From Theileria orientalis strain Shintoku (taxonomy: Eukaryota; Apicomplexa; Aconoidasida; Piroplasmida; Theileriidae), in NCBI RefSeq assembly GCF_000740895.1, contig NC_025260.1, positions 124,001 through 188,000 of the forward strand: a stretch of DNA of 64,000 nucleotides. Direction: 5' to 3'. Of this stretch, positions 42,468-53,459 are shown piece after piece. Position 1 is the stretch's first letter. Every line of letters starts with the position of its first letter. The position numbers and the translations under genes are program-made. Below the pieces are notes generated by a model, which did not search any database, was not told where the DNA came from, and was given only the letters and a program-made list of their open reading frames with translations.

Positions 42468-45400
42468 CTTCCTTCTCATCTCCTCGATGCCGTTGTACTT
42501 GGGCATCTTCAGGTAGTTTGTGCACGTCATTACGCTCGGCAGCTCATTCACGTTTCCCTTCTTCACTACTCTCATCAGTGGTCTACAGCATAATTTATTT
42601 CAAAGCTCAATTTTGCATCTTTGTACTAGTTTTAACTACTCTTTTATTCTAACTATTTGTATTTCTTTGTACTAGTCCTAACTATTTGTATTTCTTTGTA
42701 CAAGTTTTAACTACTCTTTTATTCTAACTATTTGTATTTCTTTGTACTAGTCCTAACTATTTGTATCTCTTTGTACTAGTTTTAAGTATTTGTATTTCTT
42801 TGTACTAGTCCTAACTATCTGTGTCCTTTTACTATAACTATATGTGTCCTAATTTAAATTTCACTTACACTAGTGACTTGAATCCTTCCCTTGGCAGGAT
42901 CGGCGCTCCTGTTGTGAACTTGAGGAAGAGTCTTCGGTTGTGGTCGTCGAACTCGTGCAGTATCGTTATCAGGTTGTTGTACGTCCTGCTGTTCTGGTCG
43001 TAGCCGTGGTCCGGGATGATGTAGCTCTTCAGGTGCTCCACTGTCCAGAACTCCTCCTGGCTCTTAACGGTTCCGAATATCTCCTCGCTCAACTCCCTGT
43101 CTTTGAAGAACCAGAGGCTATACAGTGGCAGCATTGTGCTGAATCCGTATCTGAACGCCCAGATCTAAAAAAATAGATTAGCCATTTCAATCATGTTGTT
43201 TAGTAGCAGTTAACTAGTTTCAATTTAGGATTAGGTTATTTGTAAACTAGCTCTACATTAATTCTAAGCCAGTTTTAAATTAAATACAAGCCAGTTTTAA
43301 TTAGTTGTAAAGTGACTCTAATTAATGCTTACCTGGAAATTAACTCCGGCTGACAGCTTGAACTCCACTATTGACTGCACGTAGTCTTCCACGTTGTCTC
43401 TGTCAACGTAGACGTACGCCCCTCCCTCAAATAGCTCATATCCTACAGTTGTTTGTTAATTGTCGTGGTTATGTAAGTAGTTACTAGTACTATCTAGCTG
43501 GGTTATATAACTAGATCCGAGGGTCGCGCGGCCTACCTTGAAACTCGTGGGTCAGGTGCAGCTCAGATGGGTTGGGGTGCACGAGCACCTGCTCAAGGGA
43601 CGCCGCCAGCCCCGCGTCCACCGCCCGCAGCGCGTCGAGCGTCAGCGCGCGCGGCTTACTCGGGTGCTTGACCATGTCCCAGAAGAGCGGGTTGAAGAAG
43701 AGCCCGAAGAGCTTGTCGTCGAGCAGCGAGTAGGCGCAGACCTTCCCCAGGAACGCGAAGAGCCTGAACAGCCTCGCTGCGAACTCCTCGGCGGCGTCGA
43801 GCGCCTCAACTACGCCCGGGTCGCCCTCCTTGCCTCCGCTGAGCAGCCTGCGCATCAGCTTCTCAGCGCTCGTCCACTCCAGGCTGTGCGGCGCTGGGAA
43901 GTGGTAGCCTCCGTTGCACTCCAGCAGCCTCGGGTCCTCGTGGTCTGCGAACTTCTCTGCGATCAGCGTGAAGAACTCCAGCGTCGGCCCCGAGCCTATG
44001 CCCGCCTCGTTTTTGTACTCGATTTCCAGCTTCGGGTTGTTCTGCAGCGTTTCGAAGCTGCGCATCGCCTCCTCCAGCAGGTCGCCTCTGCTCAGCGCCA
44101 GCTTCGCCTTGTGCAGCTTCACCTCCTCGTCCAGCAGCGCCATGTTGCTGTTTGCGACGTACTCGAAGAGGTACTCGTCGAATGCGTCGGTTATCACGTC
44201 GTTGCTCACGTTCCTCACGCGCGCGTAGAACTCGCACAGGTTCCTGTTGAGCCCGAGCGTGTTGAGCTTAAAGAGCGTCGTGCGTGCTCTCAGCGAGAAT
44301 ATCTGCTTGCACGTCAGCACGAAGGCCACCCAGAACTCGCAGCCGAAGCACAGGCTCACCGCCAGGTTGCTGCAGGCTGCCAGCACCTTCAGCGAGAGCG
44401 ACGTGCTCACCGCCAGCCCTGGTGCTCCTTCCGCCGCTCCCGGCTTTCTGCCCTCCGATGCCTCCTCGTGGCCTCCCGAGGGGACGTCTCCGCCTAGGAA
44501 ACTCGCTCCTACCCCCATGCCCTCCGTCAGATTCGCCAGTATCGACATCACTCTCAGCAGTATCTTCTTATCTTCCGACAGCACGTTCGGGAGGCGTGGG
44601 AATGCCGCCTCCAGCAGCACGTCTTCGAATTTGCTCTTTTCTCCCAGGATGAAGCTTATTCTCTCCTGGTCGTACTTTACTACTCTCATGATCTGCTCCA
44701 CCGTTCTGCTTCTTTCATCCAGCTCTCCCATGAAGCTTTGCATTTTTGAGTACAGTATTGGGTTACTCAGCTCAATGCTTTCGTATCTGCTTTCCTCCAG
44801 GCGGTCCATTTGCATCTTTTCGGGGCTGTGCGCTTGATCTGTATCCATGTGCATCAGGCTCTCCTTATCGACAGCAACGAAGTCGTCGTCTCCTCTGCTG
44901 CCGCTGTTCCCTGCCCCCTTTGCTTCACTGTTGCTGATATTTTTCTTTACGTGCTCGTGCCTTAAAACCTCTACGCTCCCTTCCGTTGCCTGGTTACACA
45001 TACTGCTCAGATAACTCGTCCTTTCACTCATGTACTCGTCCTCCATTTCATTGCTGACGTTGTACTTTTCCATGAGCTTCCTCGTGTCCAGGTATTCCAT
45101 TCCTGTACTCACATCTTGGTCCATTTCCAGACTTTTCGCTGACCCTTCTCCGTTTGTGCTGGTAGACGTGTATTCTTCGTACACTCTGCTACTGTTGTCT
45201 ATTGTGCTGTCATCTTTTATCGTTTCTTGTGTCATCTTCCTGCTCTTTCCGCTCCTTTCCTTGTATCTTCTTAATCCTCCTGACTCACAGTATCTCTTAA
45301 AATCTGACACGAGTGATCTGAAGTTATACTTTCCTCCCTTGTACAACGTGTATACCTTCAATCCCTGTTCTCCCTCCTCCGTTTCCACTACATTCGGGTC

Positions 45401-48400
45401 GTGATTCTCCTTCTCCGCTCTACTGTTACTCATTTTTTCCTGCTCTTGTCCGCTTTGTAAAGACCCATTGCTTAACAATTTTCCTTGTATGCCTGGCGAA
45501 CCTAAACTTGCTCCTTCCGTGCTCAGGGGCCTCCCGTTCTCTTTCTCTGAGGTCTCATTGTTACTCTTTTCTGTTTTCGAGTATTCGTTTTCTCTTTTAG
45601 CTCCGTTTACCTGGGCGGTTTCTGTGTTTATCTCCGTGCTTAGTGTGTATTTGTATTTAAGCACGTGTGTGTGATTGACTATGTTTCTTCTCTTCTTCGG
45701 CGGCAGGCCTCCGAATCTGCACATTGACTCGTACAACTGTGCGTTTGAGCCCAGACACACTTCGTTCAGGTACAGGTACACTTCCGACACCTTAACGTTC
45801 CTCTTCTTTTCTATGTAGCGCTTTATGTAGTGCTCCACCTTCGACACTCTCACTAGGCACGGCACATACACGCATATTGGCAACAGCTTTTCTCCCTCCT
45901 CAGCAACCTTCGCTTCTACCTTCTCTTCATCTTTGGGATTCGTGCTTTCCTCCTTCTCTTCTGTTGCCCTTTCTGCGCTATTTGCGACCGTTACTGCCCC
46001 TGCTGTCATAGCAGCATTAAAAGCCTGAGTTGTAGCAGCATTAATAGCCTGAGTTGTAGCAGCATTAATAGCCTGAGTTGTAACAGCATTGGTAACCTGA
46101 GTTGTAAGAGAATTTGTAGGCTCGGTCGTGGCAGCTGTGTTAGCACAAATACTACTTATGGTGGCACTAATACTCGAACCGGGCTGTGTCGCGACAACTG
46201 TATGGTACGGTCTCAGGCGCAGTTTCAGCTGCGTGTGTATCAGGTTGAAGGGGTGCGCTGAGACCGAGTCCACGTACTTCCTCAGCATCCCTTCGAAGGC
46301 CGTCCTCGCCTTCCTGTCCTTCGTTCCCAGCAGCTGCACTGAGCTCTCTCTCGTCAGCGACGTGTCCACTGCTGCCTTCTTCGTTACGCTTGAGAGGAGC
46401 AGCGCCTCCAGATCCGATCCTCCGCATCCCTCTCTCGCCTCTGGAGTCCCGTCAGGCCTGGCCCCTGCCTCTTTCCCCTGGTTCGCTGTAATTGCCTTTT
46501 GTGTCCTCTGCTTCTTCGTGAGGCTGTACATGTTCGTGTGTTGCAGTATCTTCAGGAATGCTCTCCACAGCACCTCCATGTTCGTCGTCGTGTACGAGTG
46601 GCTCACCAGCGCCGTGACAAAGTTTTTCAGCGTGTGCTCGTCTCTCACGAAGTTAATTCTGTGCAGCGGTACGTTTTTCACCAGCTCGTACGGCGTCCAC
46701 ACCTCTATGTTATTTCTTATTTCGTAGAGCAGGTCCGAGTCCTCTCTGTGCGTCGTGCAGCTGCTCTCGTGGCATGCTCTCGTGACCACCTCTGTGGACG
46801 CTATCAACTCTATCAGCTCCCTCACTCTTCCGTGGTGCTGCGATGGCTCCTCCGACTCCGCCTGCGTCAGGTAGTGGTTAATCCCGTATCTGTGGAAGGT
46901 TACCACCACGTCGCGCCCGAAGATGTTGATCAGCTCCTCCAGTATTCCCAGCAGGCTTCCCAATGCGTCCTCCACCTTCAGGTCCACTTGCAGGAAGCAC
47001 GTCGACACGAACTCCGTCGTCTTACTCACTGACAGCGTGTTCTGCAGCAGCTGGCGGTACTTTTCTATTCTGTTCGCTATTCTCAGGATGTTGTTGATAA
47101 GCCCTATCACTGACGCTTTGTGTCTGTCGCTCCTCAGCAGGTAAAACGTGTCGCACAACTCACTCACTGGCGTGAGATCGAAGACCGATGCGAAGTACTC
47201 CACGTTTTCGCAAAAGAACTCCTCTCTATTCCCGTTTCCCTTGTACATTGTTCCCTTTTCCTCGTTCCCGTCCATCTCCAAAAGCTCAACCTCCTCGACG
47301 TAGCCGCTCAACTCTTCTCCTGCGTTCTCCGACTCCTTCTCCTCTTTGTTTCCCCTTTTACCTTCTCTTCTGTTACTCAGGATGTTGTTCGCCAGGTTTA
47401 TGAATACGTGCTGCAGCGACTCCTTGTGGTTGTAGCACAGCAGCTTTATGTTACCCAGCTGGTCGTACTTGAAGAACTGTTCCACCATCTCCGTTGACAG
47501 CTTCAACAGACTCGACAGCATTCCCATGTGCTCCAGCACCAGTGTCCTTCCCACGTTCGGCGATAGTATCAGCCTCAGTATCTTCTCCAGGAACCCGTTT
47601 TCCGTCAGCACTGCCACCAGCTTCTGCACCAGACGATCGTCGCCCACTACTGTCAGAATCGACAGCGACTCTCTCCATATTGCTACTATCACCTCCGACA
47701 TCTTCTTGTTGTCGCTCTGCAGAAATGAGCACAGCTGATTCACTATTGGCAGCACCTGTTCTTCGAAGCAATCCTTTCTGTCCACCAGCTTCACCAGGTT
47801 CAACACGCACGAGAGCGTCGAGATTTGTATATCTATTGGGAAGAAGTCTATGTACTGCAGCATGTGGTACATCACTCCCTTTTTCAGCAGACTCAGCGGT
47901 ATTTCGTGCGAAAGCTTTTCGAATATCAGCAGTATTCTCTCCGCAAGGTCTATGTACTCCAGGTTGTTGAGCTTCGAGCACAGCGTCGTCAGGTTCCCGT
48001 TCATTGCGAAGTACCTCGACGTATACGGTATTATATCCAGTATTGTGTGCAGGCACGACGCCGCCAGTATCATTTTATTCGTGTATACTTGGCTATCTGC
48101 TTCCATTTCCTCCTCCTCGTCCAGGTCCATTCCTTCTTCGTACTCCGACGTCTTCGCTTCTGCTGCCATTTCCGTTTCCGCTGCTCCGAAAAAGTTGTCT
48201 TTCGAGAAGTTATCTAGAAGAAACTTTTCGTCCTTGTATACTGATGAGAGTAGTTGAAAGTATGGCAAGTGGAACTTCATACTCATGTTTTGCGATTCGG
48301 CGCTTTTTTCTCTATTTTTTTCAAAAAGTTTCGAATATTTTACACTTGGATTTTCCAATATGTGGAACAGTACTCTTATGTATACTAAAGATGGAAATCC

Positions 48401-48628
48401 TAGCAGATATTCCTCGTTCGAGTAGCTCAGCAGATTTGACAACTCCGTGAGGGCCATTACCTATAAATGTTGATTTATAATTGGCGCATGGCTTACCTGT
48501 TCTGAATGTGATCCATTTTTTAACAGTGAGAGTATGGATAACCATTTTTCGGCGTTTGAACCCTTGTTCATATTTAACGGAGGATTACTGTAATCGTAAC
48601 TGAGTGTAGAATCGTTAAATTGGTCCAT
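42420..48628 (-). CDS. HECT E3 ubiquitin ligase, TRIP12/UFD4 type
   Basis: About 1,900 residues. ATG at 48628; first intron near 48463-48497; then one exon of nearly 5 kb (48457-43511) and four short 3' exons ending in TAG at 42420-42422. The N-terminal 450 residues are armadillo-like ([20 protein letters not shown]), as in TRIP12/UPL3. A long low-complexity middle with acidic and Ser/Asn-rich segments follows. The HECT domain starts near [20 protein letters not shown], continues through [20 protein letters not shown] and ends with [16 protein letters not shown], where the Cys is the catalytic residue, and [12 protein letters not shown]. It transfers ubiquitin to substrates, in yeast through the UFD pathway. 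GC content climbs sharply towards the HECT end. Confidence 0.9.
42620..42826. repeat. 75-bp tandem repeat inside a HECT-gene intron
   Basis: Two 75-base units (42620-42694 and 42695-42769), nearly identical. Each is a 46-base part plus a 29-base part that both start tttgtacnagt. Two further 29/28-base subunits follow (42770-42798, 42799-42826). The whole array lies in the last intron of the HECT gene. Confidence 0.9.
46022..46117 (-). repeat. 24-bp coding tandem repeat (TTQAINAA) in the HECT gene
   Basis: Four 24-base units: 46022-46045 and 46046-46069 identical, 46070-46093 with a few changes, 46094-46117 diverged. They encode repeats of TTQ(A/V)(I/T)NA(A/V) in the disordered middle of the ligase. 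Confidence 0.9.
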
Positions 48629-49869
48629 ATTTAGGTCATATCCATAAATTAAATATTCGTGAAACTTTGTATTGTATTCTATTAATTTAAAAATTTGTGG
48701 TTGTTTAATAATTAAAAAAATTAAATCAATGCTAGTTCATTCTAATAAGCTAAATATTGTACTTTATATTTTACGGTCGCATAAAATATAACCAAATATA
48801 TTAAACTATAGAATAAATTTTAAATATATATGTCATTTTGGATGATCGTAGAACGAAATCCCCCAGCTACATGATCTGTAGTGAATTTATATTTTATTGT
48901 TTATACATTTTATTTTTTTTGGGATATTTATTTACAAAAATATTTTATTTTTATATTTATTCCAATTTTCTCTTTCGATTGCATTTCTGTAGATTTAATT
49001 TTTATAATGTAATGTACTTCACACTTTAATGTTTTCAAATTTTAGAATTCCACTAAATTCTATTGAGAAGCTTAAACGAATTTATTTAAAATATATATTG
49101 TTGAATTTAATGTACACATTTCTTCCATGTTAAATTCTCGCCCTCTTCCATCGCTCGATCCCTGGATAGTTTTTGCTAACTACGTTAGGAAGTTACCATT
49201 TCAGGTTTTTTAATTTAATATCAAATTTATTAATTGATTATAAATCATATATCTATAATAAATTATGTACTTTTTAATATATTTATTATCACTATATATT
49301 ATTCAACTAATATTACACATTAAAACCTCTTATTAACATATTAATATAAATTTAGATCGCATTGGTCTTAGTTCCCTTTTTTATAGTATTTTTGGTGGCT
49401 CTGAAATCTATCAGATATAGATAATATTAATGTATCGATAAACTATGCCATGAAGCTTGTAGTTATTTTAATTTAAGGAAACCGTTTTACTAGTTTTTAG
49501 TGTGTTATTAATGTTTTGTTTATTTTTATTTGTTAATATTTTCATCATTTCTATATATTCGGCATGTTAGTCCCTGTTCAGTCTGAACGATATTTTTGTG
49601 CCAAACTTTGACAAACATCTGGATATATCCTGGAATTATAAATTTAAATAAATGTATGGATTTAAAATACTAAAGAATGGAATAATTTCTTTTTATGCAG
49701 TGGCACAACCTGTTAGGCCGTGAAGTGTGGCTATCCCGAGTTAGTTGATTTTTAGAATGAGGTAACATATTGTTCGTGTTTTTATCTTGTATATTAATGG
49801 CTTTATACTCATATAGTTTGTTGTTGTAGTTTATGTGTCACTATAAATTCAACTTTTTGTATCTTTGAA
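48629..49869. other. AT-rich intergenic region holding a possible small gene
   Basis: 1.24 kb upstream of the HECT gene and of the LSM12-like gene. Apart from the candidate at 49127-49424 it is AT-rich and featureless, except for a GC-richer island at 49697-49745. Confidence 0.4.
49127..49424 (+). CDS. Probable 48-residue single-pass membrane protein
   Basis: Two exons that join in phase 0: 49127-49204 (begins MLNSRPLPSLDPWIVFANYV, ends KLPFQ) and 49356-49424 (IALVLVPFFIVFLVALKSIR, then YR and TAA). The intron is 151 nt of AT-rich DNA with a GTTTTT donor and TTTAG acceptor. The second exon is a perfect membrane helix ending in positive charges, and the first exon is GC-rich against a very AT-rich background. 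Small proteins of this shape include subunits of respiratory complexes and ER membrane complexes. Identity unknown; the donor site is weak. Confidence 0.45.
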
Positions 49870-50267
49870 ATGGAGCCTTTGGAGCAATTGAAAGGACATG
49901 ATTCCTTCAGATATTTGGGAGGTAAGGCGCTCTACTCGCTTAATTCTTTTTATTTTAGTCATGGTTTCTGTCACTATGACCACTGGTGATCTTTTAAAAG
50001 GTGAACTATATTGTCTTGATCAAAAGGGTCAAACTCTCGTTTTAAGTAGGTTTATTTTCGTTCCAATATTTATTTGTAGAATCTGAACTTGGGGATGATA
50101 GTTTTTCTTTTCATGTTTTGAGGTTATCGTCAATCATTAAGTTTGAGGTGCTCGGTCGTCTCAATGACTCCATTTACGACATTCCTCGACTCAGCTACGA
50201 GGACCTCGCTCACTTTAAGCCCGTGATCAACCGTAATGACGATAATCACACCAAACGAACTCATTAA
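49870..50267 (+). CDS. LSM12-like Sm-fold protein
   Basis: Three exons: 49870-49920 approximately, 49957-50047 approximately and 50080-50267 (TAA at 50265-50267); introns of about 37 and 33 nt with GT-AG ends. The protein is about 110 residues. Its core VTMTTGDLLKGELYCLDQKG followed by TLVL is the Sm1 motif (T-x-x-G-x-x-x-x-G-x-x-x-x-x-D) in the form seen in LSM12 and Gemin6. The second part (FHVLRLSSIIKFEVLGRLND) fits Sm2. The anticodon-binding-like domain of full LSM12 is missing. A role in RNA binding is likely. Assignment to LSM12 rather than another LSm is moderate. Confidence 0.6.
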
Positions 50268-50363
50268 CTTTCTTTATTCACACTTACACCCTTAGCGTTA
50301 CTACCTTAGCTCTACTACCTTAGTTAACACGTATGTACATGCTTATTTATATTACATATTATT

Positions 50364-51455
50364 TTACATGGTTGAGCGCTTAGATATCAGCAGGCTCTTC
50401 TGGTCCACGAAGTACTCCTTGCCCAGGAGGTTGTTCGCCGCGTTAACTATTGCCTTCCTCTCGTTCTGGTGCAGTCTCCTGAAGCCCAGGGCCAGGAACA
50501 CTGAGAGGAGCGTGAAGAGGAAGCACAGTGGGATGTACACGTACGACAGCGTCTTCAGCACTGGCTCCGTTCTGAACGGCTCCAGTCCTGCGACGTCCTG
50601 CGCCAGTGCCACGATCACTGTGATTCCTATTGCCAGCGACAGCAGGCCGTTAACCAGGTACGCCATCGGCCTTCCGTCTGCGTGGCAGAAGCAGCTTTGT
50701 ATGAGCAGCAGCGTCACTATGATTGATAGTGCTGCGTTTCCGAACAGTAGTGTTGTCAGCACGTATACTAGCTGGCATCCTATTATTGCCACGTATAGTT
50801 CCCTGAACAGTGACAAAAACTTCCTTGTTCTCTCGTCTGACGCGAACTCTGGTGCCAGTAGCACGTCTCTTCCTACTTTCGAGATTATGCTTTCTGTATC
50901 AACACTGGTTTCCATTGTTTTTTGCGATTCCAGGTCTATTACGCTTTTATTCTGTCTTTGCTCCCTTTTACTTTTAGACGGTTTTCCGAAGTAATCACTG
51001 TTTTTTATGACTGTGCTTGACGTTGATGTGCTGATTATATTCTTTTTTGGTAGGTGCGCTTTTGTGTTTTTAACTGATTCACAGGGGATTGTAACGTTGC
51101 ACGTGCTTGATCTTCCTGTGTTTGTTTTTGAGGCGCTTGTATAACTTCTTCCTCCTGGCACTCTACTGTTATTTACGTCCAAATATCCTCTGCAGTTCTG
51201 GGTTTTGCTTGACACTGCAGTTGAGCTCCTACCTTCGTATACGCTCTCAAGTCTACTCGGTATCGAGTGGCTGGTGTCAATATAATTTTTACTGGATGGG
51301 CTCACTGTGTTCGAGTATGAAAGTCTCGGGGTTGATCTGTCAAAACTATACTGCGAGTTTATCTGTTCTCTTTTATATTTAGTTTTGATCAAATCAGATT
51401 CCAATGAGTTTTCGTCCTGAATATATATAAATGTATTTTCTTCATTCTCGAGCAT
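50364..51455 (-). CDS. Four-helix integral membrane protein, unknown
   Basis: Single exon, 363 residues, ATG at 51455. The first 190 residues are hydrophilic and Ser/Thr/Lys-rich (disordered, many potential phosphorylation sites). The C-terminal 170 contain four hydrophobic helices: FRELYVAIIGCQLVYVLTTL, AALSIIVTLLLIQSCF, MAYLVNGLLSLAIGITVIVA and LSYVYIPLCFLFTLLSVFLA. No signal peptide. It ends in a basic, cytosolic-type tail. The layout resembles apicomplexan inner-membrane-complex or secretory-pathway proteins with a long N-terminal tail, but no family is recognised. It is convergent with the LSM12-like gene (96 bp gap). Confidence 0.75.
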   Translation of the reverse strand: MLENEENTFIYIQDENSLESDLIKTKYKREQINSQYSFDRSTPRLSYSNTVSPSSKNYIDTSHSIPSRLESVYEGRSSTAVSSKTQNCRGYLDVNNSRVPGGRSYTSASKTNTGRSSTCNVTIPCESVKNTKAHLPKKNIISTSTSSTVIKNSDYFGKPSKSKREQRQNKSVIDLESQKTMETSVDTESIISKVGRDVLLAPEFASDERTRKFLSLFRELYVAIIGCQLVYVLTTLLFGNAALSIIVTLLLIQSCFCHADGRPMAYLVNGLLSLAIGITVIVALAQDVAGLEPFRTEPVLKTLSYVYIPLCFLFTLLSVFLALGFRRLHQNERKAIVNAANNLLGKEYFVDQKSLLISKRSTM

Positions 51456-52009
51456 TGTGATAGTCTATTTTTAAATAAATGTGTACTGTTTACCTTTGTT
51501 TATTTTTCTGGTTCCAATGGCACATTAAATCACAAGTTGTAAGGAGTAAACACTGGAGCGCATTTAACTAAAGTCATGTATATGTTACACATTGGCTAGT
51601 TAGCTATATTAGACAATTACATAATTTCTTTAATTTAATTTCTAATTGTTTAAATTGTGTAAAAGGTAAATACAATTTATAATTTTTATTTTTTAAGTTA
51701 AGTATACTTACTGGTGTCCAACTGATAAATGTGTACTATATATTTAATATTAATCTGCTTTAAAATACCAATAATACTAAATTTTAAAAATTAATCATGC
51801 ACACGTGTAATTTACAAAATTATATTTTTTAATTGTTTATACCCACGTCATACTCGAATGAATTACTATATTTTCCTCATGTTTTAATATTTCTCACTTT
51901 ATATTAATTATATTCTTTAAGATATTATATATATATATTTTTAACATATTTATTATATATTTTAGTTATGGTTGATCCTTTATGATTTCTGAATCCTTCG
52001 ACTCCAGTC
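51456..52009. promoter_or_regulatory. Divergent AT-rich intergenic region
   Basis: 554 bp of very AT-rich sequence with TATA-rich runs (for example 51928-51960) between divergently transcribed genes. Nothing further is seen. Confidence 0.4.
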
Positions 52010-52590
52010 ATGGCTAACTCTGAAGAGAATTTGTCCATTTCCGAGTTTCAAAAACTCAATGAGTACGTTTCTTCCAGTGACGAGTCCGTTGCTGAGGAGG
52101 AACGGCCGCAGGCATCTTCCGTTGAGGAATCTGAAGATTCCAAATCGCCTGAGGACGAGACGTCTGACGAGGAAATAGATGTAGATATCAATAATCTTGC
52201 GTCTCTGGCCTCAAAATCCGATAAGAAGCCTAAGGTAAAGGACATCAAAGACGTCGGTACGTTCAAAGTGAAGTAAACGTGCTTCAGATTCCCTGTTCGC
52301 CACTACCAAGTTAAAGAGGAAGAAGGAAGACGAGCTGAAGAGCGCCAAAAACCGCAAGTCTGCCCAGATGATGCGCCACTTCGCCAAGTTCCATCCCAAG
52401 AAGGACGGTAAGCCTGCGTCAACTCTGATTTCTTTTAGAGGAGGATGAGGTCAGGGAGGTCACCTTCAAGGAGTGGCACGTGCCGCTCATGGAAGTCCCC
52501 GTCCGAGGTATCCGCGTCCCGTAACTTATTCCTTTAGAGCAGCCCAGGCCTAAAAAACGCAGAAAACAGGATCAGAATGTCAGTGCATAG
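52010..52590 (+). CDS. Acidic/basic nuclear-type protein, unknown
   Basis: Four exons: 52010-52257, about 52290-52407, about 52439-52507 and about 52540-52590 (TAG). Introns are 30-35 nt with GT-AG ends. The N-terminal 80 residues are acidic and Ser-rich (SSDESVAEEERPQ; EDETSDEEIDVDINNL). The middle is basic (KLKRKKEDELKSAKNRKS). Near the C-terminus is the segment EVTFKEWHVPLMEVP, and the end is a nuclear-localisation-like RPKKRRKQ. About 160 residues. The composition suggests a nucleolar or ribosome-biogenesis protein. No domain is recognised. Its stop overlaps the 3' end of the opposite-strand gene by 19 bp. Confidence 0.6.
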
Positions 52591-53330
52591 CCCACGTTCC
52601 TCACTGCAGTCACGAACTGCTCTCTGCTCATTTTAATTGACAGCCTCGTGCTCGTCCCGACCACTGCCACGCAGTTCACGTCATCGAGCGTCGCGTGCTC
52701 CATGTCCACTTTAACCACCTATGAATTTTATTTTTATCGAGACTTACTCTGTTGTCATTGAAGTGCAGGTACAGGTCGCTCTTGTACGGCATCACTGTGG
52801 CCCACGCCGGCATGAGCTGGAACTTCGAGTTGTAGTCCTTGGCCAGCTTCAGGAACTGGCACATGCACGAGTAGAACTTCATTTTGTCGGGCTAAAAGTA
52901 AGTGTGTGCCCTCGTTACTTACCGCTACTTTGTGGCTCATGGCAGCCCTTCCTCCGTCCTGCGTCAGCTTAAACTTAGGCACTGTTTTCTCCGGTACCAT
53001 CATTAAAACTGAGCTTTTGAACTCTTCCGACGAGTTAGGCTTCCATTGCAGGTAAAAGGACCCGTTGTCTATGTCTTCGTAGAGCAGGTGACACACTGGT
53101 GTGTTGCTCTCCATTAGTTTAAAATTCGTGAAATCTTTTGAGGGTTCCTTCGTTATTATCACTGTTTGTGTTACTGCTGTGTGTTTTTCTTCTTCCAGAT
53201 GCTCCTTGCTCTTGAATCGTGCTCCTGTGTACTCTTCGTTCACTGATTCAGGTTTCGATCTATTGGTAGCGGGCCCTTCAGCCTGCTCAGTCATGTTATT
53301 GGCGTCGAGTTTTTCAACTAGCTCCGCCAT
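52572..53330 (-). CDS. Unknown conserved-looking protein, about 215 residues
   Basis: Three exons: ATG at 53330 ([12 protein letters not shown]) to about 52923, about 52893-52750, and about 52715 to TGA at 52572-52574. The first 90 residues are polar and disordered. The rest looks like a mixed alpha/beta fold ([70 protein letters not shown]). No signal peptide or membrane segment. No family is recognised. The frame is open upstream of the ATG but contains no other ATG. It lies 130 bp downstream of the B56 gene on the same strand. Confidence 0.55.
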
Positions 53331-53459
53331 TTTAGCTAGACGGTTTACATAAACTGTGATGTATGCCCTGTTCCTAATGTGCGGGATCACCCTGGTAGGG
53401 GGCAACTGGTTACACAGGTATCATGTAAATTAGTAAATATATTAGTTTTTACTTCCATT

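Noticed and set aside
43538..44497. 319-codon + strand frame opposite the HECT domain
   Set aside because: Arg/Val/Leu/Gln-rich antisense of the conserved HECT sequence, without any recognisable domain.
49691..49750. U4 snRNA gene
   Set aside because: Only the first dozen bases resemble U4 (gcagtggca); the stem I/II sequences that pair with U6 are not present.
50368..50994. 208-codon + strand frame opposite the four-helix membrane protein
   Set aside because: Antisense of a single-exon gene; the - strand frame is longer, has a proper start and clear membrane helices.
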